A stretch of DNA of 64,000 nucleotides from Bacillus sp. OV166 (GCF_900177675.1 NZ_FXWM01000001.1:4163001-4227000), one strand, 5' to 3'; counted from the first letter of the stretch, positions 53,200 to 62,187 are shown. Made by a program: numbers and translations. Notes: generated from the letters alone by a model not told the origin.

Positions 53200-53524
53200 C
53201 CCCCCATCCAATTAAGTTATTTTTTGAATCACTCAGGTGAATATGAAAAAGTGTCATTAAGAAGGATTCATGAACATCTTTTATCAGAATCATAAATATA
53301 AGACAGAGATTTATCCTTCCTGATAGAAATGTTCAAATCCCCTCGAAGCAATTAGGAAAGCCGTCACCCATTCATTGGAAGTGAAGGCATTTTAATATTA
53401 ATCCTCATGAATACTTGCCTATTTCGCTTCTGGACTAAACCCGTTTTTTGAAACCATAGGATTAACTGGAACATCATGAAGTTCTTCCTGCAATAACCTT
53501 AGAACTAAAGTAACCCTATTAATC
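53200..53524. other. Intergenic region, nothing recognised
   Basis: It lies between the TOMM operon end and the S9 peptidase gene. No strong terminator, promoter or ORF is visible. Confidence 0.4.
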
Positions 53525-55102
53525 CTAACTATGCAAACTTCCCTTCAACCAAGGACGATGTCGATAGGGACCAATTGGAATTTGGATTAGACTAGTTTTT
53601 CCTAGTGGTTCCATCTTGTATATCTGATCACTCAAGTTTGCATCAAAACCAAGGAGTGGGTGCCCCCCCATTCCGAGGGCTGACGCCGCTAACAGTAATC
53701 GTTGTACTAGCATGCCTGCTTCCATTTGTTGGATCCGGTATCCTCTGTAACCCAGTGCCGTTCTGAATGATTCTCTGTCTCCTGCCACATGTAAGCAGAG
53801 AGGTATTTGGAGCAAATTCACATTATCTAGAGACATTCCGGATTGCAATTGGAGTCGATAATCACCGAGATCCACCAGTCGTAACGCATGAGTAGCACTG
53901 TCATAATGATAGGCACCATTTGGAATACCTTCAACATTATATAAACAGCTATACAAAGAGAGACGAGGCTCGCTCTTCCTATGTGCTTCATCCAAGTCAT
54001 TACGATACGAGAAGGAAGCTATCGCCTCCTGAAGCAGAGCCGCCAGCTGAGGTTGACTTACCTTTCCCAAAACAAAATCCATGTCTGGAGAAAATCGCTT
54101 GCGGCAGACCGACGCCAGATCATATGACAACCGGTTCACGTGAGGCAGCTCTTCCGCATGATCGTCACCATTCAAACTCCCTTGCGCCTCGATCAGCCGA
54201 AACGCTTGCGTTGAATCAAGCATGGACGCTTCATTCAACATTGTTAACATTGGATACTCTTTAACCCTCCGTGACCGGATGTAATGATGGGGCTGAATCG
54301 CTGTTAACTCTCGGCACAATTCGGTGGCAGAGGCACAACCTTCTTTTTCACTCCCGTTAGTAGACCAAATGGTAGGTTCTACTGAAAGCGGTATAACCGC
54401 ATAAACACTCTCGTCCTGTTCGGAAAGCCCAACAAGATGGTTAATGGCCCGATCTAGAAACTGAAAGTAAACCCCTGATGCAAAGCCAAAACGTTTTGCT
54501 ACTTCCAGTAACTGTCCGATAACCACACCAGCATCTAACCCTTGCAGACGGTAAGAAAAGTTATTGTATTTAAAGAAATTTTTCCAAAACATGGTTGACA
54601 CAAATACAGTTCCAAAGCAGGAAGATATATCACAGCGGTTACCAAGAGCACGGGCGATATATGAATCGAAATTTCCTTCTCGCAACAATACCAAGCGGTG
54701 ATGGGCGACATCATAATGGTACATCCCAACAGGCGAATCCTCTACCTTTAGATAAACGTATAATTCGTTTGGATACAATGCCCCGCCGGAAGGAGCGAAT
54801 CGCCGATATGACTGTACTAGATTCGCCGTTTTATCTTTGGAATCCAAGGGAAAGACTGACTGGCTAACTTGAGTAAGGCCGTATACATACCAGAGGAAAT
54901 GACCGACCTTACGAAGATCAGGCTTTGCGGGCGGTTCCTGTCCTTCAAGTGTCAGCGGTACTTCTAGAGAAAATGGTACCTCAGGTAAACCACTGTAGAG
55001 CTTATAAGAAAGTGGCGCATCTTCCCAATCCACTTCCCAGTTAGGCACACTTGCCTTATCAATGTCAAAATGCAGATTGTGCAAAAACTCGTCTAGACTC
55101 AT
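53525..55102 (-). CDS. SagB-type TOMM azoline dehydrogenase
   Basis: SagB enzymes are FMN-dependent nitroreductase-fold proteins that oxidise azolines to thiazoles and oxazoles in TOMM peptides. This 525-residue protein is of the long, duplicated form. The first half has RRFAPSGGALYPNELYVYL (FMN-binding signature), VGMYHYDVAHHRLVLLREG and GLDAGVVIGQLL. The second half repeats the pattern as YSCLYNVEGIPNGAYHYD and YRIQQMEAGMLVQRLLLAASALGMGG. AAGGAGG precedes the ATG, 24 bp after the YcaO gene. It would finish heterocycle formation on the precursor encoded at 59210. Confidence 0.93.
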   Translation of the reverse strand: MSLDEFLHNLHFDIDKASVPNWEVDWEDAPLSYKLYSGLPEVPFSLEVPLTLEGQEPPAKPDLRKVGHFLWYVYGLTQVSQSVFPLDSKDKTANLVQSYRRFAPSGGALYPNELYVYLKVEDSPVGMYHYDVAHHRLVLLREGNFDSYIARALGNRCDISSCFGTVFVSTMFWKNFFKYNNFSYRLQGLDAGVVIGQLLEVAKRFGFASGVYFQFLDRAINHLVGLSEQDESVYAVIPLSVEPTIWSTNGSEKEGCASATELCRELTAIQPHHYIRSRRVKEYPMLTMLNEASMLDSTQAFRLIEAQGSLNGDDHAEELPHVNRLSYDLASVCRKRFSPDMDFVLGKVSQPQLAALLQEAIASFSYRNDLDEAHRKSEPRLSLYSCLYNVEGIPNGAYHYDSATHALRLVDLGDYRLQLQSGMSLDNVNLLQIPLCLHVAGDRESFRTALGYRGYRIQQMEAGMLVQRLLLAASALGMGGHPLLGFDANLSDQIYKMEPLGKTSLIQIPIGPYRHRPWLKGSLHS

Positions 55103-55126
55103 CCTCCTTGCCTCCTAGTTCGCCTC

Positions 55127-57073
55127 TTATGGAAACGGATGCGGATGTGGGTTTAATTGTTCAAGTGTCAGCGGTTGTTTTGAAAATCCGAGTTCCATAG
55201 GTACCCTGAGAACACGCTCCAGCCCAGTTACACGGGTAAGATGTTGTCCGAATGTCATCGGCAGCATCCCCGGAATCAGCACTTTCACGCAATACAATCC
55301 GTTCCGTTTCAATTCTGGTGCCGTCTGGTCCACCACAATTACATCAAGATTTAATGGTCGAAAAACTATAAGTATGTCCAGCAGATCATCTGTAAGGTCC
55401 ATATGCCCCGATTTCCACTTGAATTCCTCGGCAAATGTTCGCAATGGACGATTATCTTCAAGTAAAAAATCCAGGCGATCTTCCGCTTGCGGCAAACCGT
55501 ACAGCATACCATGATCATCCATCTGTTGCACCAGAGATGAATCTTGCAGCATTCGGCTATACTCTTCCTGGTTAGACTCCAATTTCTCATCAAGCGTCAG
55601 CATCATGCCAGCCAACTCATGAACCGCACTTTTTACCGCCCTTACAGGGTCGAGATGTGCGCCAGCGGCACAGATGAGATTCACTCCCTTTTGCTTCCTG
55701 TTTTTTGCAATCGCACAAATACTTGGAATTCCGTGCTCCATCGTCGAGTTATACAAATAAAGATCATATCCCGCGACCGACCGCATACGTTCGATCATTA
55801 ACTGCAATTCTTGGTCATTAGCTGAGGATGGGTCAAGACGCGGCAGGTTCAGCTGCGCGTACCAAGTCAATAGAAATGAATCACGCTCCACCACTTCCAT
55901 AATTCCGTAAAAAATAGACTCCTCCAAACTTCCGCCTAATGCACATCCGTTGGAAGTTTCATAGACAAATCCACGCTGGCCGCAGCCCAAGCTGTAATAG
56001 GCTAGCAATTCTGGCACAAGAATCGGCCGCTCTTCCAAAAACGAATAACCCCATACCCAATTCATTAGTCGTTCAGGATTAAACGGTTGAAAAGGAAAAC
56101 CATGCTGCTCATACTGTTCCTTTGCATGCACACCTACTTTCATAGGATTGAGCGCATTATTTTTCAAATTGCTGAAACTATCAAAGACGACTGTACGTTT
56201 CCCGCGTGGCTCCAGACCGCAGTACCGCTCGAGGCCTTCTAAAATGGCAGTCAACTCACTTACCTCATATGAATTTGTCCTGCCTGCTGTTCCCTCATCC
56301 CCCTCGAACAAAGGAAGATTCACACTGACATCAGCAAATGGCGGCACGAGGTCAACCATTTTACCATTCAAAAGGCCCGTTCGATGATCTAGGTAGTCTT
56401 TAACTAAAACTTTATTCAGATCATCCAACGAACGGCAGCGGTAACTGTCTAGGCTGATCTTCGGACTTGGCTGCAATGAGATTTGAGCAGCGTCCTCCGA
56501 ATCGTCTGGTAGATGGCTGCAAACCGGACACAGCGGGTCAGGAAGAAAGGAATGCCATGAACTCTTTAATGTTTTCAAATTAATTAAACATACCTGTTCT
56601 TCCGAAAATGCTTGATCCCCCTGCAAAATTCGCTGTACCTCTGCCCTGATCTGGTATGACAGCTGCAAGAGTCCTGTGGAGGATGCCCAGCCTTCAGGCT
56701 GCATACCTCTGTATTCCTTCAGTCTCTGCTTCATCTCCCACATCTCTTTACGGTCGCGTCCAGCCATGAGACGTCTCATATCCGCACACTGAGAACACCC
56801 GGGCGTCCCTGGTCGAATTAGCGGCCCCACTACACCCTTTCCAAATGAAACGAAGCCTCGCAGCCAGGGTGTGCCTGTTAGTCGAAATATCTCTTCTGCC
56901 TTTTGATGAACAGAAGGATTCCAGGCATCCTGAAGCACCAGTGCCAAATCAGTTTTTTTCGGTACAACTGCCTCGAATTCGGTCTGGCGAACTACATGGT
57001 AATGAGCGAACAGTTCTTCGCATACACTGTCCGCCACCACCCCTTCTCCAACAACCAACACGACAGCGCTCAC
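55127..57073 (-). CDS. TOMM cyclodehydratase with YcaO domain
   Basis: This 648-residue protein has an N-terminal E1/ocin-ThiF-like partner domain with zinc-type cysteines (GCSQCADMRR and CPVCSH), then an ATP-dependent YcaO domain (from about residue 225) with GRTNSYEVSELTAILEGLERYCG, GCALGGSLEESIFYGIMEVVERDSFLLTWYA and HLDPVRAVKSAVHE. It ends with the proline-rich tail PHPHPFP, the hallmark of azoline-forming YcaO enzymes. The GTG start overlaps the stop of the upstream gene as GTGA, so the two are translationally coupled. It cyclises Cys and Ser residues of the precursor. Confidence 0.94.
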   Translation of the reverse strand: MSAVVLVVGEGVVADSVCEELFAHYHVVRQTEFEAVVPKKTDLALVLQDAWNPSVHQKAEEIFRLTGTPWLRGFVSFGKGVVGPLIRPGTPGCSQCADMRRLMAGRDRKEMWEMKQRLKEYRGMQPEGWASSTGLLQLSYQIRAEVQRILQGDQAFSEEQVCLINLKTLKSSWHSFLPDPLCPVCSHLPDDSEDAAQISLQPSPKISLDSYRCRSLDDLNKVLVKDYLDHRTGLLNGKMVDLVPPFADVSVNLPLFEGDEGTAGRTNSYEVSELTAILEGLERYCGLEPRGKRTVVFDSFSNLKNNALNPMKVGVHAKEQYEQHGFPFQPFNPERLMNWVWGYSFLEERPILVPELLAYYSLGCGQRGFVYETSNGCALGGSLEESIFYGIMEVVERDSFLLTWYAQLNLPRLDPSSANDQELQLMIERMRSVAGYDLYLYNSTMEHGIPSICAIAKNRKQKGVNLICAAGAHLDPVRAVKSAVHELAGMMLTLDEKLESNQEEYSRMLQDSSLVQQMDDHGMLYGLPQAEDRLDFLLEDNRPLRTFAEEFKWKSGHMDLTDDLLDILIVFRPLNLDVIVVDQTAPELKRNGLYCVKVLIPGMLPMTFGQHLTRVTGLERVLRVPMELGFSKQPLTLEQLNPHPHPFP

Positions 57074-59034
57074 CTAGATTCCTCCTCTCGAAGCAACACA
57101 CCAAACACCCCTGCCAATCCTTCTTTCAAAAATGGTTCTATTTCTTGTTCGAACACCGAAAGCCGCTTATGATCTCGTTCCAAGACTTCCATAGCGGACT
57201 GCAAGTTCTCGGATTTTATCCTCTCTTCACAAGCAGGGATTACTAAGCTTAGCGGCACCATTTCTTCCAGAAGCAAGGAAGATACATCAAACACTTGCGC
57301 CGTTAGGCAAGCTTCTGGGTTTTGGACTTTGGTAAGTGCCTGTAGTAACGTATTGCGTAACGCCATTGTTATACTTAAATCTACACTACGATACCATCCC
57401 TGACTCGTACCGAGCCATATCACAGGGAAACCTGACACTTCCTCACCTAAACCGATAACTGGTGCCCCCTGCATTGTAGTCAGCGCATGCAAATAATACC
57501 GGCAGCGCTCATCTTCTACAGCACTCAACTGCACCCGAGAGACAGATATCTTCTGATTATGCTGTTGATTGTTAAGCTCTTCGGCCAAACACTTTTGCAA
57601 CCCGCGGCAAACTCCTTCCGCAAACGTTTCCCCAGTCCCAACCCCAACAAATTCCTGCAAATCTAGCATTCTACCCTCTACTTCCTGATGTGGAAGTAGC
57701 CTCGTAGCGAGCAAATCGACCATTCGTGACGCATAGGCTTCAATCCCAGCAAAACCGGCTTCCCTTCGAGCCTCCTCATGTGTCAGTCCTGAACAGACAA
57801 TGTCTCCTAACAGCTTAGCCGGTCCGTCAGATAAAGGGTCGACTGCCTGAACACAACACTGAGCTAACGGAAGTTGCTTTAAATTTCCCTCCTCCCAAAT
57901 ATGGAAAATCCCTGACTCTTTTGATGTCAATTGGTGGAAAAAAAGTAGCAATTCACTCGGCTCACCACTGCTTAATCCCTGTTCAATCCGCCTATCGAAA
58001 TCTTCTACCCATTCAGTCGATATTCGTCCAGTCACCAGTGGATGGGGAATAAACGAGTGCCAGTGTCCTTCCAACGTATCAAGATCAAGCAAATAGAATT
58101 GATTCTTTTGTTCCAGTTCTGTTACTCCTGTAACCTCTTTAAACAATTCAAATACGATTACATTGGCCAACATTGCGCCGGCAGTGGAAGAGAAAGCAGT
58201 AATTTGCTGGTCTTTGAATATCACAGATTGGTGCAAGCGGCGCCAAGCAGACTCCCAGCTCGCCTCAGAGTCTGGATTCACTAACGGACCCGCTATTCCC
58301 ACCTGCTGTAAGCAAATAGCAGGGAGGAATGCCTTTTTCTCTTCCCCACAAACCGTATGAAGAAGCCGCAGTTCCTCTAAATTGCCTTCCTGTGACACAT
58401 ACAAAATTGAATCAAACGGTTGCACACTCTCCCGCCAAAAATTTACCCCATCGTCCTTCAGGTTGATCTCCTCTACCTCTACCTCAGGGTCTGTCTTACG
58501 GGCATGTGCCACGAGTTCCGTTAACCGCCGTCTATTAGTCGGTACCGTGTCAGTGATTAGCAATTTGAACTTGGGCAATCCGGATTCAATTAACGAAGAA
58601 ACTAACGAAACAAAAAAAGGACCTGAGCCAACTGCCAACACTTTGGCCTGACGATAGGTTTGAAAACGGTACGCTCCCGAATCGACAAAACTGTCGACAA
58701 ATTCAATTTGAAAAGCATGCTTTTTAAGAACCTGATCCTCCAATTGATGCGGATGGTCTTGACTTACATCACGGACAAACCCATTTCGATACAGCACTTC
58801 TGCAATTTCATACACTCGATCTCGGTATGGGCCCGGCAATCCCTCTGTTAAATTCCCCAAAGTGTACTCCCCGTTGAACATCGGTATCAGCTTTTCAACC
58901 CACTGATCGATCGTACTGCCTTCCATACGGAACGAGCTAATGTTGTTCCGAAAATACACACCGTTGTTTGAATCGGGGAGAAAAAACGTGTCCCTTTTCA
59001 CTTTCAGACGCATAGAAGGGTTCAAACTTGTCAT
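57070..59034 (-). CDS. Thiazole-containing bacteriocin maturation protein (ThiF-like)
   Basis: This 654-residue protein matches the ocin_ThiF_like maturation proteins that accompany heterocycloanthracin clusters. Its N-terminal region (SMRLKVKRDTFFLPDSNNGVYFRNN...YRDRVYEIAEVLYRNGFV) looks like a RiPP-recognition winged helix. A Rossmann-like E1 fold follows (AKVLAVGSGPFFVSLVSSLIESG) without the catalytic cysteines of true E1 enzymes. It probably binds the leader and presents the precursor to the YcaO protein. The ATG at 59034 follows AAGGAGGAG. It is the first enzyme gene after the precursor. Confidence 0.9.
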   Translation of the reverse strand: MTSLNPSMRLKVKRDTFFLPDSNNGVYFRNNISSFRMEGSTIDQWVEKLIPMFNGEYTLGNLTEGLPGPYRDRVYEIAEVLYRNGFVRDVSQDHPHQLEDQVLKKHAFQIEFVDSFVDSGAYRFQTYRQAKVLAVGSGPFFVSLVSSLIESGLPKFKLLITDTVPTNRRRLTELVAHARKTDPEVEVEEINLKDDGVNFWRESVQPFDSILYVSQEGNLEELRLLHTVCGEEKKAFLPAICLQQVGIAGPLVNPDSEASWESAWRRLHQSVIFKDQQITAFSSTAGAMLANVIVFELFKEVTGVTELEQKNQFYLLDLDTLEGHWHSFIPHPLVTGRISTEWVEDFDRRIEQGLSSGEPSELLLFFHQLTSKESGIFHIWEEGNLKQLPLAQCCVQAVDPLSDGPAKLLGDIVCSGLTHEEARREAGFAGIEAYASRMVDLLATRLLPHQEVEGRMLDLQEFVGVGTGETFAEGVCRGLQKCLAEELNNQQHNQKISVSRVQLSAVEDERCRYYLHALTTMQGAPVIGLGEEVSGFPVIWLGTSQGWYRSVDLSITMALRNTLLQALTKVQNPEACLTAQVFDVSSLLLEEMVPLSLVIPACEERIKSENLQSAMEVLERDHKRLSVFEQEIEPFLKEGLAGVFGVLLREEESR

Positions 59035-59129
59035 TTCGCTCCTCCTTAGCCGTAGCTTTACTCCATTCTGTAACATCACTTCACTATAATTCTATGTACC
59101 GCAATTTGTCCCTTATGTCTAAGCTAAAA

Positions 59130-59173
59130 GAGAAGAGGCTCTGCAAAAACTCACACAGTGACGGCCTCTTCTC
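59130..59173 (-). terminator. Terminator between precursor and TOMM enzymes
   Basis: On the minus strand GAGAAGAGGC pairs perfectly with GCCTCTTCTC, followed by TTTTAGC, about 35 bp after the precursor stop. It would end most transcripts after the precursor and allow limited readthrough into the enzymes. Confidence 0.75.
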
Positions 59174-59209
59174 CTTAACAATCAGTTTTACATTAGAAAA
59201 ATCGAACGA

Positions 59210-59536
59210 TTAACCGCCACACCGACCTCCACCGCATCGATGGCCGCCGCCACAATTAGAGCAATGAGAGCAATTAGAACACCTAAAGCAACTAGAGCAA
59301 CTAGAGCAACGGAAACAACTAGAGCAATTAAAGCAGTTAAAGCAATTAAAACAGCTAAAGCAGCTAAAACAACGGCCAAAACCACCTATACCACCAATAC
59401 CACCAAAACCGCCCATACCACCGAATTGTCGGGACTGATCATCAATGTAGTATTGGTTATAGTCAAAAGGAACTGCCTGACTCGCTTGGAAATCGCCAAC
59501 ATTCAACATTTGGAGTTCATTTAGGAAAGGATTCAT
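59210..59536 (-). CDS. Heterocycloanthracin/sonorensin-type TOMM precursor
   Basis: This 108-residue precursor has a leader (NPFLNELQMLNVGDFQASQA), a Gly/Phe-rich segment (FGGMGGFGGIGG) and a core of 16 cysteines, 14 of them spaced exactly every third residue as Cys-X-X with X mostly Ser, Phe, Asn or Arg. The tail is GGGHRCGGGRCGG. Cysteines and serines of the core would become thiazoles and oxazoles. The family is described from Bacillus (heterocycloanthracin, sonorensin). The second ATG at 59536 has the better spacing from CGGAGG. Enzyme genes follow on the same strand. Confidence 0.93.
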   Translation of the reverse strand: MNPFLNELQMLNVGDFQASQAVPFDYNQYYIDDQSRQFGGMGGFGGIGGIGGFGRCFSCFSCFNCFNCFNCSSCFRCSSCSSCFRCSNCSHCSNCGGGHRCGGGRCGG

Positions 59537-59902
59537 TTTCATACCTCCGTCTATTTTAAATCAACAAATTGTGCTAGCACATGAAAGGGGAAACAGAACA
59601 AACATAATCTGAAAAATAGGTGTATAACAGGTGAATTCACCTATGCATCAAGTACTCTCTCCATCAAAATATGAACTTTGGCTGGGTATTGCTACTGATT
59701 CAAAAGCCTATTTTTATTAGACATTCATTCAAATTACTAGATTTAAACTAAAGTACTAGGGAACTCAATAGGCAGCGCAGAAGGACTACCACACAAAATG
59801 GCCCATATTGAGTCAATGGTGCATTTTTAGTGACGTAGTTTCATACATAAGAAAAGTGCATTATTTACAGATGCTACAACATCGCAGCCAAGGAGGAAAA
59901 TC
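59537..59902. other. Divergent promoter region of TOMM and HPr-like genes
   Basis: It holds the likely promoter and operator of the precursor gene (59629-59642), a perfect 12-bp palindrome TGTGCTAGCACA at 59569-59580, and the ribosome binding site of the HPr-like gene (AAGGAGG). No gene was found. Confidence 0.5.
59629..59642. promoter_or_regulatory. Candidate operator upstream of the TOMM precursor
   Basis: AGGTGAATTCACCT is a perfect palindrome, and a further AGGTG half-site lies at 59618-59622. It is about 90 bp upstream of the precursor start, between promoter-like TTGATG and TTATAC/TATACA hexamers on the minus strand. Confidence 0.55.
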
Positions 59903-60157
59903 ATGATACAAGAAACAGTGACAATCAACAGAAATGCAGGTTTATATGCTCAGCCGGTCAATCAATTAGTTCAAATCGCTTCTCGATTTAATGCTGATAT
60001 CTTTCTTACTTATAAAGGGCGGAAGGTTAGTGTAAAATCGGTACTCGGCGTTTTATCATTAGCGATCCCTAAACAGGCAGAAATTATATTAGAAGTTTCC
60101 GGGGACGATGAAATAGAAGCACTCAGAGAGGTAATTCATACGTTGGAAATGGTTTAG
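59903..60157 (+). CDS. HPr-like protein lacking the active-site histidine
   Basis: This 84-residue protein has the HPr/Crh fold. HPr carries His15 in GLHARPA for phosphotransfer and Ser46 for regulation by HPr kinase. Here the first motif reads AGLYAQPVN, so His15 is Tyr and Arg17 is Gln, while the regulatory Ser is kept in VSVKSVLGVLSL. The protein therefore cannot act in sugar uptake in the usual way. It is most like Crh (Gln15), a CcpA co-regulator, and is probably regulatory. AAGGAGG precedes the ATG. Confidence 0.88.
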   Translation: MIQETVTINRNAGLYAQPVNQLVQIASRFNADIFLTYKGRKVSVKSVLGVLSLAIPKQAEIILEVSGDDEIEALREVIHTLEMV

Positions 60158-60242
60158 TGGGAAGATATCAATATGAAGACAGGAAGAGGCTGGTTCTCCT
60201 TTGTTCCAGCCTCTTCTTCACAAGTACTAGGCAACTAACATT

Positions 60243-60938
60243 CTATCTTAACGTTAAGTACTTGCTTATATACCCTCGATCCCGGTGATACAAAATAAGT
60301 GCGATCACTAAAATCCCAGACGCAATCCAAATAGAGGTGTTCCCAATGTAGGTGGTGGAAAATGTCCCGGTCAACGCGCCAAATAAAAAAGAAAGAATGA
60401 TCACAAAAAATTCCTTGAATTGTTTTTTGGCTTCATCATTATCTTCTTTTAAGGCCAAATAGGCTGCTTGGGTTGCCGTTCGAAGATTTCCTGTTGTCAT
60501 GGTTGAATTGTAAGCCCATTTGTCGATTTTATTAAAAGTAGAAATTTGTACAGAGGATACAAATGCGATACATACAGTTACTACGATGTTCGGCACACTT
60601 TGTGGTAATAGACCTACAATAATTAATACAAGGCATTCTAAGATAAGAATTGACCTTCTATAGCTGTGTAGAACTTGTCTAACACGAGGAATTTTAGCCA
60701 TTTCTGATACCAAAACACCTAAGATAAATGCTAATATGGGCGGGATATAAAGCAGCGAGCCATGCCAATCCCTGTTCGCTGCTTTTACAGCGAGCAGGAC
60801 CATATTTCCTGTTTGGGCATTGGCGAATACGCCGTCTCTGCTGATAAAAGTATAGGCATCTAAAAAACCTCCAACGACCGCTAACAAAATACCCAAATAA
60901 AATGAGTTGGACGATAATGAGGGGATTTTATCTTTCAC
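60243..60938 (-). CDS. YoaK/DUF1275 family membrane protein
   Basis: This 231-residue protein has about six membrane segments, with the family signature GGFLDAYTFISRDGVFANAQTGNMVLLAV and the second half TFNKIDKWAYNSTMTTGNLRTATQAAY. Function of DUF1275 is not known. A GTG start at 60938 is preferred, as GGAG lies eight bases upstream; an upstream TTG adds seven residues. Confidence 0.88.
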   Translation of the reverse strand: MKDKIPSLSSNSFYLGILLAVVGGFLDAYTFISRDGVFANAQTGNMVLLAVKAANRDWHGSLLYIPPILAFILGVLVSEMAKIPRVRQVLHSYRRSILILECLVLIIVGLLPQSVPNIVVTVCIAFVSSVQISTFNKIDKWAYNSTMTTGNLRTATQAAYLALKEDNDEAKKQFKEFFVIILSFLFGALTGTFSTTYIGNTSIWIASGILVIALILYHRDRGYISKYLTLR

Positions 60939-60959
60939 TATGCGATCTCCTTGTTTCAA

Positions 60960-61339
60960 TTTACTAACCTCAATAGTATTTCCTAGATGGTTTGAGAAAA
61001 CGGCAATATTAAATCCTGATTTTCATAAAATATCATGAATTATAATGAAAAGTTCCCGCATTTTTGACAATAAACGAAAATTTAATTGTTCAACACGGGA
61101 ATTTGAGGTGAAATTTTTATTATTTTCCTAAAAAAATTCAGGCGTTTTTGCAGTTTTAGATTTTATGAGCGAATTTTTATAGTTAATGGGCGAATTTTTG
61201 CATTTTATGAGCGAATTTTCGCATTCAATGGGCGAATCGCGAAATTTATCAAAGTTTGCAATTTCTATCAGCGAATAGAAGGATTCCAAAGAAAAAGGGG
61301 CTAACCCAATTAGTTAGTCCCCGGTTTTACAACCCATTA
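60960..61339. other. Intergenic region with AGCGAAT array
   Basis: It holds AT-rich promoter sequence of the DUF1275 gene and the second AGCGAAT array (61160-61276). No gene was found. Confidence 0.5.
61160..61276. repeat. AGCGAAT array 2, 21-bp period
   Basis: Cores TTTATGAGCGAAT or AATGGGCGAAT have their GxGCGAAT block at 61167, 61188, 61209 and 61230, exactly 21 bp apart, then a decayed unit near 61251 and CAGCGAAT at 61269. It is the same family as 32281-32395. Confidence 0.85.
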
Positions 61340-61645
61340 TTATTGATTATTCCTCATCCAATCGATAAGTTCTGCAATCGCATCCTCAAAATCGACAGCC
61401 GCCGTCCCGTCTTCTGGAATTTGCTCCATGCAATTATCGTATTCATCCAGCCTGACTATTAGTTCCTCCATACTTTCATCTGTGCTTTGTTTCTTTGAAT
61501 GATATTTTTTGGCTTTATTTAAAAGGTCATTGAACTGATCATCCTCACCAATTTCGTCAACCAAACTCCATACCTCTTGTAACACCGACTCCAATCTTTG
61601 TACCGATTCGTGCAACTTTTGTAATTTCTCAATTGAGTTTTCCAT
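61340..61645 (-). CDS. Small acidic helical protein
   Basis: This 101-residue, strongly acidic protein is predicted to be helical (IEKLQKLHESVQRLESVLQEVW, ESMEELIVRLDEYDNCME) and ends FEDAIAELIDWMRNNQ. GGAAG precedes the ATG. No family recognised. A decayed copy of its C-terminal end lies at 51288-51368, so the gene was once duplicated in this chromosome. Confidence 0.7.
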   Translation of the reverse strand: MENSIEKLQKLHESVQRLESVLQEVWSLVDEIGEDDQFNDLLNKAKKYHSKKQSTDESMEELIVRLDEYDNCMEQIPEDGTAAVDFEDAIAELIDWMRNNQ

Positions 61646-61788
61646 TATAGTACTTCCTTTCTTTCTAAAAATGCAGCTCGTCTGTTTTATCCGATCCTTA
61701 ACTCAAACATATTATTTTCATATCCAATAACAACTATGAAAAAACATTGGATCATCCTTCCACAGCATTTTTACCATAAGAATGATAA

Positions 61789-62124
61789 ATGCGGAGAATA
61801 GAAAAAGAAATTTTTGGCACTGGACCCGAGCACGATGCTAGAGGAAATACAAATGTTTTCGAGTATCACGAAAGCTTGGCGGATATTGCCACCGTCCTTG
61901 CTTTTCTTGTCGTCGCATTCCGTGTTTTCTTTATATTTAAAAAGAAAGAGTTTCATAAGGCTTCACTTGTGATGTATTGTCTGCCTACCTTAATTTGTTC
62001 TGCCAGCATCCTTGCGGTTGGGTACTTTGGCGGGAAAATGGTCTATGAACAGGGTGTTGGTGTCAAAATGGATGGAAAATATGTAAATCCTCCTAAAACA
62101 GAAGCATTCAATCACGATAATTAA
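61789..62124 (+). CDS. Membrane protein, probable truncated DUF2231-like
   Basis: This 111-residue protein has a hydrophilic start (FGTGPEHDARGNTNVFEYHESLADIA) and three membrane segments, then a polar tail. The pattern matches the C-terminal two thirds of DUF2231-type four-helix membrane proteins, whose first helix is missing here. The upstream ATG has no clear binding site. It may be a decayed gene or a short variant. Confidence 0.55.
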   Translation: MRRIEKEIFGTGPEHDARGNTNVFEYHESLADIATVLAFLVVAFRVFFIFKKKEFHKASLVMYCLPTLICSASILAVGYFGGKMVYEQGVGVKMDGKYVNPPKTEAFNHDN

Positions 62125-62151
62125 TAAATTTTTTTCATACCTTCATACATT

Positions 62152-62187
62152 AAAAAAGCTTGGTATCTCAAAAATCCAAGCTTTTTT
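62152..62187. terminator. Bidirectional intrinsic terminator
   Basis: AAAAAAGCTTGG pairs with CCAAGCTTTTTT around a 12-base loop, between converging genes. Confidence 0.9.

Noticed and set aside
59188..59385. Valine/alanine-rich minus-strand frame and a threonine/alanine-rich plus-strand frame over the TOMM precursor
   Set aside because: Both are shadows produced by the repetitive Cys-X-X coding sequence of the precursor.
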